Assembly: GCF_016887565.1 (NCBI RefSeq)
Contig: NZ_CP069396.1
Span: 2,631,001 to 2,695,000, forward strand
DNA length: 64,000 nucleotides
Reading direction: 5' to 3'
From: Archangium violaceum
Lineage (GTDB): Bacteria; Myxococcota; Myxococcia; Myxococcales; Myxococcaceae
Each line of letters begins with the position of its first letter. Positions within the stretch are counted from its first letter, which is position 1. This document shows positions 26,085-33,728 of the stretch, piece after piece. Both the position numbers and the translations under genes were made by a program. The notes under the pieces were generated by a model. It was given only the letters and a program-made list of their open reading frames with translations, was not told where the DNA came from and did not search any database.

Positions 26085-26717
26085 GTGGCGCGGAATACGG
26101 GACCTCGGGGCAGGGTGTGCCGCCGGTTGGGGATTGCGCTGTCGAACATCACGGCGAAGGACCCGGACAAGGATCCCGCGTTGCGCCGGCCCTATCCGCC
26201 CGGGCAGCACGGCGCCTCGGCGCGCCCCTCGGTGAGCGACTACGGGCAGCGGCTGCGCGAGAAGCAGAAGCTCAAGCTGTACTACGGGCTGATGGAGGCG
26301 CAGTGCCGCAAGGCCTTCCTCGAGGCGCGCCGCTCGCCGGGCAACACGGGCAGGGTGCTCTTGCAGCTGCTCGAGCGGCGGCTGGACGTGGTGGTGCTGC
26401 GCGCGGGGCTGGCCACGAGCATCCGCCAGGCGCGCCAGTTCGTGCGCCATGGCTACCTGCTGGTGGACGGGCGGCGCACCAACATCGCCAGCTACCGGGT
26501 GAAGGTGGGCTCCGAAGTGCGCTTCTCGCTCGCGCACCGGGAGCTGCCCATCGTGAAGGAGAGCTTCGAGCGGATGAAGGCCCGGCAGGTGCCGGGCTAT
26601 CTCCAGGTGCTCGACGGGGGCCAGGGCGTGCGCTGCGTGCGCGAGCCCGAGCGCGAGGAGATTCCCGTCACGCTCAACGAGCCCTTCATCGTGGAGTTCT
26701 ACGCCCAGCGCGTCTGA
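26085..26717 (+). CDS. rpsD: Ribosomal protein S4 paralogue, cysteine-poor
   Basis: 210 residues, the full length of S4. The RNA-binding pattern is intact: '[24 protein letters not shown]', '[20 protein letters not shown]' and the S4 domain '[20 protein letters not shown]'. The N-terminus has one Cys ('RGRVCRRLG') and none of the others needed for the zinc knuckle seen in C+ forms. It starts at a GTG with GGAAGGAG upstream. A lone S4 gene outside the S13-S11-S4 operon, lacking zinc ligands and preceded by a Fur-type box, fits the metal-limitation paralogues that replace zinc-containing ribosomal proteins. It binds 16S rRNA and helps assemble the 30S subunit. Confidence 0.9.
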   Translation: MARNTGPRGRVCRRLGIALSNITAKDPDKDPALRRPYPPGQHGASARPSVSDYGQRLREKQKLKLYYGLMEAQCRKAFLEARRSPGNTGRVLLQLLERRLDVVVLRAGLATSIRQARQFVRHGYLLVDGRRTNIASYRVKVGSEVRFSLAHRELPIVKESFERMKARQVPGYLQVLDGGQGVRCVREPEREEIPVTLNEPFIVEFYAQRV

Positions 26718-27083
26718 GCCCGCCGCTTCCACGACAACGTCACGCCTTTCAGGCCCGTCGTCGGCGGCACAGCCGCTCCAGTCCCTGCTTGTCGTTGGCG
26801 TGAGCTGGGCGCGGCGATGGTCTCCGCCGCCCGTGGAGCGCCCTCTTGGTAACTGGGCGTGGCTGAGCCATTACTTGCGTCATGCGTGGAGCGCGCTCTT
26901 CCTGGTTGCCGCTGCCGCCTCGTACCGGCGGGTACGCGCTTTGCCGTTTCATACCCAGGAGGGCCGCGCGGCCTGGCGCGACCAGCGCGTCAGCCGCGCC
27001 ACGCGCCGCGAGCGGCGTAACAACGCCGGTATCACCCAGGGAATGATTGGCGACCGGTCCACTTCGTCCTGCATAGTACGAGG
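26718..27083. other. 366-bp stretch with no recognisable gene
   Basis: Between the S4 paralogue and the SDR gene I see several short open frames but none with a good start, RBS or family pattern. The region is GC-rich and low in structure. The last 25 bases must hold the SDR promoter and RBS. Confidence 0.5.
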
Positions 27084-28127
27084 ATGAGCACAGTCCTGGT
27101 GACAGGTGGATCGGGTTTCATCGGCAGCCATTGCATCCTGCGGCTCCTGGCGGCGGGCCATCAGGTGCGCACCACGGTGCGCAGCCTCGAGCGCGAGGGC
27201 GACGTGCGCGCCATGTTGAAGGAAGGCGGTGCCGAGCCGGGCGATCGCTTGTCATTCGTCGCCGCTGACCTCGAGAACGACGCGGGTTGGCCGCAAGCCG
27301 TCGCCGGCTGCGAGTTCGTGCTGCACGTGGCGTCGCCCTTTCCTCAGAACATTCCCAAGAACGAGGAGGAACTGATCGTGCCCGCACGCGAAGGCGCGCT
27401 GCGCGTCCTGCGTGCCTCACGCGCCGCGGGTGTCAAGCGCGTGGTGCTGACCTCTTCGTTCGCGGCGATCGGCTATGGCCAGAATCCGCGAGGAACGCCG
27501 TTCAACGAGTCGAACTGGACGGATCTCCAGGGCGATGACGTCATCCCCTACGTCAAATCGAAGACCCTGGCCGAACGCGCGGCCTGGGATTTCATCGCCA
27601 ACGAAGGCGGCGGCTTGGAGCTCTCCGTCATCAATCCGGTGGGCGTGTTCGGCCCGGTCCTGGGGCCTGACTACTCGACCTCGATCCTCATGGTGCAGCG
27701 CCTGATGGACGGCGCCATGCCCGGGTGCCCGCGGCTCTATTTCGGCATCGTCGATGTACGAGATGTCGCCGACTTGCACATCCGCGCCATGGCCCATCCC
27801 TCGGCCAAGGGCGAACGCTTCCTCGCCGTCGCGGGCGATTTCATGCCAATCATCGGCATCGCCAAGGTGTTGAAGGACCGCATGGGCGCATGGGCCAGAC
27901 GCGTGCCGACCCTACAACTGCCCAACTGGCTGGTGCACCTCGCCGCGCTGAGAGACCCCGCGGTGCGTCAGATCCTGCCCGAGCTCGGCAAGACGAAAAA
28001 CGCCACCAACGAAAAGGCCAAGCGGATGCTGGGTTGGGCACCGCGCTCGAACGAGGAGTCCCTCGTCGCCACCGCCGAGAGTCTGGTGCGGCTCGGGCTT
28101 CTGAAGGACAGCCCGAAAAAAGGGTAG
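27084..28127 (+). CDS. NAD(P)-dependent epimerase/dihydroflavonol-reductase-like SDR
   Basis: 347 residues. Rossmann motif TGGSGFIGSH at the N-terminus, the atypical-SDR pattern 'VLHVASPFPQN', catalytic YVKSK (Tyr-x3-Lys) at about 152-156, and 'INPVGVFGPVLGPDYS'. This is the extended SDR group of dihydroflavonol reductases, cinnamoyl-CoA reductases and aldehyde reductases. It should reduce a carbonyl with NAD(P)H in the cytoplasm. It converges with a LysR gene three bases beyond its stop. Confidence 0.9.
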   Translation: MSTVLVTGGSGFIGSHCILRLLAAGHQVRTTVRSLEREGDVRAMLKEGGAEPGDRLSFVAADLENDAGWPQAVAGCEFVLHVASPFPQNIPKNEEELIVPAREGALRVLRASRAAGVKRVVLTSSFAAIGYGQNPRGTPFNESNWTDLQGDDVIPYVKSKTLAERAAWDFIANEGGGLELSVINPVGVFGPVLGPDYSTSILMVQRLMDGAMPGCPRLYFGIVDVRDVADLHIRAMAHPSAKGERFLAVAGDFMPIIGIAKVLKDRMGAWARRVPTLQLPNWLVHLAALRDPAVRQILPELGKTKNATNEKAKRMLGWAPRSNEESLVATAESLVRLGLLKDSPKKG

Positions 28128-28129
28128 GC

Positions 28130-29020
28130 TCACTCGACGCGTGCGACCGTCTCGTGGGCAATCCTACGGAAGTGCGCCGCGGCGGGCGACGGTTCCGGAC
28201 CTGAAAAGGCAATCGCCAGCTCCGCCCATCCCGAGGCGCCGCGCAACTCCCTGAAGGCCACTCCCTTCAGCCGAAGCGCTCGCGCCGACATGGGAGCGAT
28301 GGTGATACCGAGGCCCGCTTCGACCATGCTGAGGACGGAGGGCCAGGAACCGGCCTCCAAGAGGATCTGGGGCGAGAACCCCGCCGCCACACACATGCTC
28401 GTGATCGTGTCGTGCAGACCGGGTGCCGAGTGCCGGGGGAACAGAATGAAGGCCTCGCTCGCCAGCGACGACAGGGCGAAGACCTTCTCGCGAGCTCTGC
28501 GATGCGACGCCGGGAGCGCCAGGATGAAGCGCTCTCGGAGCAGCCGTTCGACGGTCACCCCTTCATACCTGAAAGGCGCCCGGAGGATCGCCAGGTCCAC
28601 GTCTCCGGCCAGGAGCGCCGCACCGATCTCCTGCCGCTCTCGGTCGTCGATATGAAGTGTCACCTCCGGAAACCGTGACCGGAACCGGAGTACGATGCCA
28701 GGCAGGAGCCCAAAGGCCGACGACGCACCGAAGCTGATCCTCAGTGTTCCGCTCTCCCCGCGGGCCGCTCGCTGAACGGCGGTGATCACGTCCTTGCGTT
28801 TCGCCAGAAGCTCCCGGGCGTCCTCCAGGAGCCGACTCCCCGCCGGGGTCAGGGCCACGCGCCGGCTGGTCCGGGTGAGCAGCTCAACTCCAAGCTCGGT
28901 CTCGAGCCTGCGGATCTGCTGGCTGAAGGGGGGCTGAGCCATCCCCACCCGAGCGGCGGCCCGGCCGAAGTGCAGCTCTTCCGCCACTGCGACGAAGAGT
29001 TGGAGCTGGCGAAATTCCAT
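28130..29020 (-). CDS. LysR-family transcriptional regulator
   Basis: 296 residues. The HTH is of the BenM/CatR type: 'RQLQLFVAVAEELHFGRAAARVGMAQPPFSQQIRRLE'. An effector domain follows with 'GDVDLAILRAPFRYEGV' and 'MVEAGLGITIAPMSARAL'. It is divergent from the S9 peptidase gene at 29097 with only 76 bp between, so it probably regulates that gene and itself. The gap holds GATATC-centred dyads that could be binding sites. Confidence 0.93.
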   Translation of the reverse strand: MEFRQLQLFVAVAEELHFGRAAARVGMAQPPFSQQIRRLETELGVELLTRTSRRVALTPAGSRLLEDARELLAKRKDVITAVQRAARGESGTLRISFGASSAFGLLPGIVLRFRSRFPEVTLHIDDRERQEIGAALLAGDVDLAILRAPFRYEGVTVERLLRERFILALPASHRRAREKVFALSSLASEAFILFPRHSAPGLHDTITSMCVAAGFSPQILLEAGSWPSVLSMVEAGLGITIAPMSARALRLKGVAFRELRGASGWAELAIAFSGPEPSPAAAHFRRIAHETVARVE

Positions 29021-29096
29021 ATCCAGACGATATCCGTCTTGATCGAACTCGAAAGATATATTGGTAACGCATGATCCAGCCTCCTACCCTCGGCTC

Positions 29097-31334
29097 ATGC
29101 GACGCTCGCTCTTCCTCCTCCTCGGTATCCTGAGCACGCTCCTCGCAGGCGCCCCCGCCTGGGCAGAGGAGGCCGGCGCGCCAGCTCCCTCGGCCCAGCC
29201 CGATGCGCAGCTGCAGGCGCGGCTGGAGCTCTCGGCCCGGTACAACCGGCTCGTCGAGCTCATTCGCGACAGCCTCGTACCGCCGCAATGGCTCCGCGAG
29301 GGGGAGCGGCTGATCTTCTGGTCGGCAGTGGGGACGGACAGCGGAACCTGGGTGCTGGCCAACGCGCGGACGGGAGCGATGAAGCCACTGCTCCCCAGCG
29401 CTGAGCTGCGGACCCAGCTCTCTCAGCGGGTAGGCAAGACCGTTCAACTGCCGCAGACGATGGACTTCGCCATCGCACCGGATCAGCAGGGGATCGTCTT
29501 CCGATTCGAGGGACAGCCCTTCGGCCTGAGCCTGTCCGATGGACGCATCACGGCGCTCTCCCCGACTGACAGGGCGGTCCTGGCGCTCTCGCGGAGCAAC
29601 CTCTTCTCCCCCGATGGCCGAGCCGTCGTCGTGCAGCATGAAGGCGGCTTCGCGGTACTGGGCAGCGACGGACGCACGCGGGTCGAGCGCAGCGGCGAGG
29701 AAAACTACGCCTGGCAGATTCCCGACAAGGCCTGGTCTCCTGACAGCCGCTTCCTGATGGCCATTCGCAACGACCTGCGCGGCGTCCACAAGGTCCCGGT
29801 GGTCGACTACACGAGCGCGCTCGAGCGCGTGACCCTGGTCCCCTACGTCAAGAGCGGGACACCCCTGGCGCGCTCGGAGCTCTACGTGGTCGAGCCGGCG
29901 ACCGGCCGCGTGACACGCGTCCCAACGACCGAAGGTGAGACCTACGACTGGTTCGCGGGCTGGCGTCCCGATGGTCGCGAGGCGCTGCTCCTTCACCTCT
30001 CCCGTGAGGGCAAGCGGCTGGACCTCTCGGCCGTGGAGCCGAGCTCCGGCAAGCTCCGGCGGGTGCTGCGCGAGGAGCGACCCGAGAGCTTCGTGGCGGG
30101 GCTGGACTTCGCCGTGGAAGGCTGGGCCCGACAAGTCACTCCGCTGCCGGACAACAGTGGCTTTCTCTGGATGTCCGAGCGTGACGGATGGCGCCACGTC
30201 TATCTGTACGACCATGCCGGCAGGCTCGTGCGTCAGATCACCCGAGGCCCCTTCCCGGTCCATCAGGTGGTTGGCGTCGCTCCCAAGGGTGATGCGGTCT
30301 TCCTGCTCGCCTCCGCCGACAGCGCCGCGCCCTACGAACACCTCTTCTACCGGGGAAGCCTGAAGGGAGGCGCGCTGAAGCGGCTGTCGTCAGGCTCTGG
30401 CATGCACAGGATTACCCTCTCCCCGTCGGGCGGGTATTACGTCGACGCCTGGTCTTCTCGGGTGCAGCCGAGGCTGCGGGATGTGGCGTCCACGGACGGC
30501 GCGACACGCTTTCGCCTCACGACGGCGGATGCGAGTGCCCTCACGGAGCTGGGCTACAAGCCACCGGAGGCGCTCACCGTCCTGGCCGACGATGGCGTCA
30601 CGCCTCTACACGGGGTGCTCTACAAGCCGCGCGACTTCGACCCCGCCAGACGCCATCCGGTCATCGCCTATATCTATGCGGGCCCCTTCACCACGGCCGT
30701 GCCCTGGAACTTCATCGGCAATGCCATGTCGCTCAATGCCAATGCCATGGCACAGATGGGCTTCGTCGTCATGATGATCGATCCGCGTGGCACGCCGGGT
30801 CGGAGCAAGGCCTTTCAGGACGTGAACTACGGCCGGATCGGCCAGACCGAGATTCCCGACTATGTCGCGGGTCTGAGACAGACCGCCGCCACCCGTCCCT
30901 GGATGGACATGGAGCGTGTCGGGATCGTCGGCCACTCGTGGGGCGGCTACTTCGCCCTGCGCGGCATGCTGACGGCGCCGGAGATCTTCAAGGCGGGCTA
31001 CGCGGGAGCCCCAGGCGCGCTCGAAGAGGAGGCGATCATCAACGAGCCCTACCTCGGCCTCCCGAGCGACAACCCCGCCGGCTATCAGGCCGGGTCCAAC
31101 CTCGCCCTGGCTGGAAACCTCAAAGGAGCCCTCAAGATGATGCACGGCTCCAGCGACGTGAACGCGACGCTCTCCACGACCATGCGCATGGCCGACGCCC
31201 TGATCCGCGCGGGCAAGCACTTCGAGCTGCTCATCATGCCGGGACAGCCGCACAGCCCCGAGCCCCCCGCGGCTCGCTACTATCTCGACGACATCAACCT
31301 GTTCTTCGTCCGGACCCTGGGCGGTCCGCGGTGA
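29097..31334 (+). CDS. Secreted S9 prolyl oligopeptidase family (DPP IV-like) peptidase
   Basis: 745 residues from the ATG at 29097. Signal peptide about 1-23 ('LFLLLGILSTLLAGAPAWAEE'). Residues ~50-480 look like a beta-propeller; the last ~250 are an alpha/beta hydrolase with the nucleophile in GHSWGG, the acid in 'MHGSSDVNAT' and His in 'MPGQPHSP'. 'MMIDPRGTPGRSKAFQD' matches the DPP IV subfamily. It should remove dipeptides or cut after Pro in peptides imported to or outside the periplasm. A LysR gene diverges from it. Confidence 0.93.
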   Translation: MRRSLFLLLGILSTLLAGAPAWAEEAGAPAPSAQPDAQLQARLELSARYNRLVELIRDSLVPPQWLREGERLIFWSAVGTDSGTWVLANARTGAMKPLLPSAELRTQLSQRVGKTVQLPQTMDFAIAPDQQGIVFRFEGQPFGLSLSDGRITALSPTDRAVLALSRSNLFSPDGRAVVVQHEGGFAVLGSDGRTRVERSGEENYAWQIPDKAWSPDSRFLMAIRNDLRGVHKVPVVDYTSALERVTLVPYVKSGTPLARSELYVVEPATGRVTRVPTTEGETYDWFAGWRPDGREALLLHLSREGKRLDLSAVEPSSGKLRRVLREERPESFVAGLDFAVEGWARQVTPLPDNSGFLWMSERDGWRHVYLYDHAGRLVRQITRGPFPVHQVVGVAPKGDAVFLLASADSAAPYEHLFYRGSLKGGALKRLSSGSGMHRITLSPSGGYYVDAWSSRVQPRLRDVASTDGATRFRLTTADASALTELGYKPPEALTVLADDGVTPLHGVLYKPRDFDPARRHPVIAYIYAGPFTTAVPWNFIGNAMSLNANAMAQMGFVVMMIDPRGTPGRSKAFQDVNYGRIGQTEIPDYVAGLRQTAATRPWMDMERVGIVGHSWGGYFALRGMLTAPEIFKAGYAGAPGALEEEAIINEPYLGLPSDNPAGYQAGSNLALAGNLKGALKMMHGSSDVNATLSTTMRMADALIRAGKHFELLIMPGQPHSPEPPAARYYLDDINLFFVRTLGGPR

Positions 31335-31349
31335 GCGACTGCTCCGCCG

Positions 31350-31397
31350 GAGCCCGAGAGGGTGTCAAAGAACTTGAGCCGCACGACCCGGCACGAC
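31350..31397. repeat. 48-bp direct repeat, copy B
   Basis: Identical to 25690-25737 and in the same orientation, starting 16 bp after the S9 peptidase stop codon. The sequences flanking the two copies differ at once, so this is a discrete repeat, not part of a longer duplication. Confidence 0.9.
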
Positions 31398-31521
31398 ACG
31401 CGGTGGGAAGGAGAAGAGAGGAAAGCGCGCCGAGAAATGCTTGGGAGCGGAGTGCAACGACGCCAAAGGACCGGAGCAGAAGCTCGCTTCCGCTGGATTC
31501 AGTCTTGTTAGGATCGGGAGA

Positions 31522-32445
31522 ATGACTGCTTCCGCCCTGACGTCTCGTGGTTACGCCGGTGAGGCGGACCTGATTCGCATGCAGGCCCTCGTGCGCGATG
31601 CGTGGAGCCAATACGGCCCGCATGTCGAGTGCACCGTGGGGGACCTCGACTGGAGGATGTACCGGCGGGCGACGGTTGACCCGGGTGAGAACATCCGCCT
31701 CTGGGAGGCCGGCGGAACCCTGCTGGGCTTCGCGTGGTTCTTGCTCAATGGCGACCTCGACCTCCTCGTGCATCCACGCGAGCACTGCGCCACCGTGGTC
31801 GCTGACATGGTGCAATGGGGCGAGGCACGGCTGCATGCGATCGGCGGCTCGGAGCAGCCCGGTCGTCAGCTCCACGCCTGGGCGCTCGCGAGCAACAAGC
31901 CGCTCTCCCGTGCGCTCCGTGCCACCGGGCTGCGCCCCATCTCCACGTCCTACCTGCACCTGTTCCGCACACTCGATGCGCCGCTCGACGCGCCGTCGCT
32001 GCCCGCGGGGTACCACGTACGAGCCGTTACCGGACTCGCCGAGGCCGCGAAGCGTGCCGCCGTGCACCGGGCCTCATTCGGCTCGGAGCGGGTGACCACC
32101 GAGGTCTATGCACACCTGATGCGCAGCGCGCGCCACTACCGCCCCGAGCTGGATGTGGTCGTGACCGCGCCCGATGGTGATTTCGCGGCGATGGCCCTGG
32201 GCTGGCTCGATCCGGACAACCTGGTGGGCGAGCTCGAACCCGTTGGCACGGCGCCCGCTCATCGCCGCCAAGGGCTCGCGCGCGCCGCCTCGCAGGAGGC
32301 CCTGCGGCGCCTGCAGGCGGCCGGGGCGCGCTCGGTGGTCATCTACGCGCTACCGGACAACGCCGGCTCGGTCGAGCTGTACGTCTCGCTCGGCCTGCGC
32401 GAGCTCGACCGCAACGTGGGTTTCGTCCGGCCGGCAGGCTCGTGA
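31522..32445 (+). CDS. Double-domain GNAT acetyltransferase
   Basis: 307 residues: a weak N-terminal GNAT-like half (residues ~8-150) and a good C-terminal one (~160-305) with the acetyl-CoA loop 'PVGTAPAHRRQGLARAA' and 'DNAGSVELYVSLGLRELDR'. Tandem-GNAT proteins of this length include mycothiol-synthase-like and antibiotic-acetylating enzymes; the substrate is unknown. Start at ATG 31522 with GGGAGA upstream. Stands alone behind the 48-bp repeat. Confidence 0.85.
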   Translation: MTASALTSRGYAGEADLIRMQALVRDAWSQYGPHVECTVGDLDWRMYRRATVDPGENIRLWEAGGTLLGFAWFLLNGDLDLLVHPREHCATVVADMVQWGEARLHAIGGSEQPGRQLHAWALASNKPLSRALRATGLRPISTSYLHLFRTLDAPLDAPSLPAGYHVRAVTGLAEAAKRAAVHRASFGSERVTTEVYAHLMRSARHYRPELDVVVTAPDGDFAAMALGWLDPDNLVGELEPVGTAPAHRRQGLARAASQEALRRLQAAGARSVVIYALPDNAGSVELYVSLGLRELDRNVGFVRPAGS

Positions 32446-32604
32446 CCCCTTCGTCCACGCCCCCCCTCGCACGCTCCACGCCTACCAGCTCAACAGCCAC
32501 TGCATGCGTCGAGCTCAAGTTCGTCGAGCCGCCCGCCCCCAAGAAACGCATCCTGGGGCAGTCCGATACGCGGCCTTGAGGAGGCTGGCGAGCGCCCACT
32601 CCAC

Positions 32605-33387
32605 TCACTGCCCGAGCGACTGAGGCGGTGGCTTCGCGCTGTAGGCGGGTAGGTAGCACTCCCCCTGGTACTCGTGGAGGGAATCCGGGCACGGGGCCTT
32701 CAGCTTGTGAGGTATCCAGCACGCGCCGACGAGCTCCACCTCGGTGTAGCGGGTGCAGGGAGGGCGCTTCTGCCCTTTGTAGGGCTCTTTCGGCAGAGGC
32801 CGGGCGAGCACGGTTTGTCCTTGGGGTGTCGTGGTGTCCACGAGCCCCCTGTCGATGGAGGGAGACGGCACTTCGGCTGCCGCGGGCGCCTCGTGGCTCA
32901 TGGGCACTGGCGGGGTGCTCGGGGGTTGGGACACCGAGGCCAGACGCACCAGCGCGAAGAGCAGGGCGCACACCATGGCGGCGCTCACCATGCCCAATTT
33001 TGGGCTCCATCGGAGGCGGGGCTCGTGGGTGTCGGCGACGGCGCGAGCCATGCGCCGCACTTCCTCGAGCACACCCTCCAACGTGAACAGCAGCGACTCC
33101 GCCGACTGCCTGTCCTGGGCCCTGGCCCAGGCGGTGTGCTCCACTTCCATGGCCGAGTAGCCCCGTGAGGCCCAGGAGCCGAGGAGCACCCGCCAGTCTT
33201 TCCGCGGTGCCGCTCTCTCCTCGGCGGAGTGCTTGCGCACCAGGGCCGTGGCCCCGCTCGTCTCGTGCGTGGCCAGGTAGAGCTCCACCTGACTGTCATG
33301 AGATTGCTGCACCTGCTCCTGGAGCAGGTACGGCCCCAACCGCTCTGTTTCCTCCCGATTCGCTTCGGACTTCTTCTCTTCGTCCAT
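32605..33387 (-). CDS. Kinase-lobe-like membrane protein, myxobacterial type
   Basis: 260 residues. Residues ~15-60 ('LGPYLLQEQV', 'ELYLATHETSGATALVRK') look like the first strands of a Ser/Thr kinase N-lobe, but the glycine loop is degraded and no HRD or DFG follows. A single TM helix lies at about 130-150 ('MVSAAMVCALLFALVRLA'). The outside part is Pro-rich and ends with cysteines ('PPCTRYTEVELVGACW', 'ECYLPAYS'). It cannot phosphorylate; a scaffold or sensor role is possible. I believe it belongs to a multicopy family in Cystobacter-type genomes, but this needs a search. Confidence 0.7.
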   Translation of the reverse strand: MDEEKKSEANREETERLGPYLLQEQVQQSHDSQVELYLATHETSGATALVRKHSAEERAAPRKDWRVLLGSWASRGYSAMEVEHTAWARAQDRQSAESLLFTLEGVLEEVRRMARAVADTHEPRLRWSPKLGMVSAAMVCALLFALVRLASVSQPPSTPPVPMSHEAPAAAEVPSPSIDRGLVDTTTPQGQTVLARPLPKEPYKGQKRPPCTRYTEVELVGACWIPHKLKAPCPDSLHEYQGECYLPAYSAKPPPQSLGQ

Positions 33388-33543
33388 GCGTGCTCCTCAC
33401 AGGCCTCTCCGCATGCTGCTGGTGGCCAGGTGCTCTTGTTCGCATGGACCGAGCCCGACTTCCAGGAGGTACCCGGTGTGTCAGGTGGGGGCCTACTCAC
33501 ACCCTTGGGGCACACGCCTGCCTGGTGATGATGGGCGCTCGCC

Positions 33544-33708
33544 TACTTCGCGAGGCCTTCGAGCTTCGCGACGAGTTCCGGCGAGAACGTGCCCCGCGCG
33601 AGGCGCTGGCGCATCTGCTTGAACACGCCTCCGCGCCCGCGGTGCGGATCGCCGGCACCTTGAAGGACAGCGGTGCTCGGTGGGACATCCGGGCTTGCGG
33701 AGCTCCAC
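33544..33708 (-). pseudogene. Possible gene-end remnant in a 340-bp gap
   Basis: The 33388-33728 gap has no intact gene. One minus-strand frame ends at TAG 33544-33546 with 'FKQMRQRLARGTFSPELVAK' then 'LEGLAK', which has the amphipathic look of a real protein C-terminus, but upstream it loses coherence. I cannot name the parent. Confidence 0.25.
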
Positions 33709-33728
33709 GCTCGTGCTCCGCGACGAGT

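Noticed and set aside
26749-27087. Short genes in the gap after the S4 paralogue
   Set aside because: Composition is Arg/Pro-rich on both strands and starts lack RBS; none resembles a known family.
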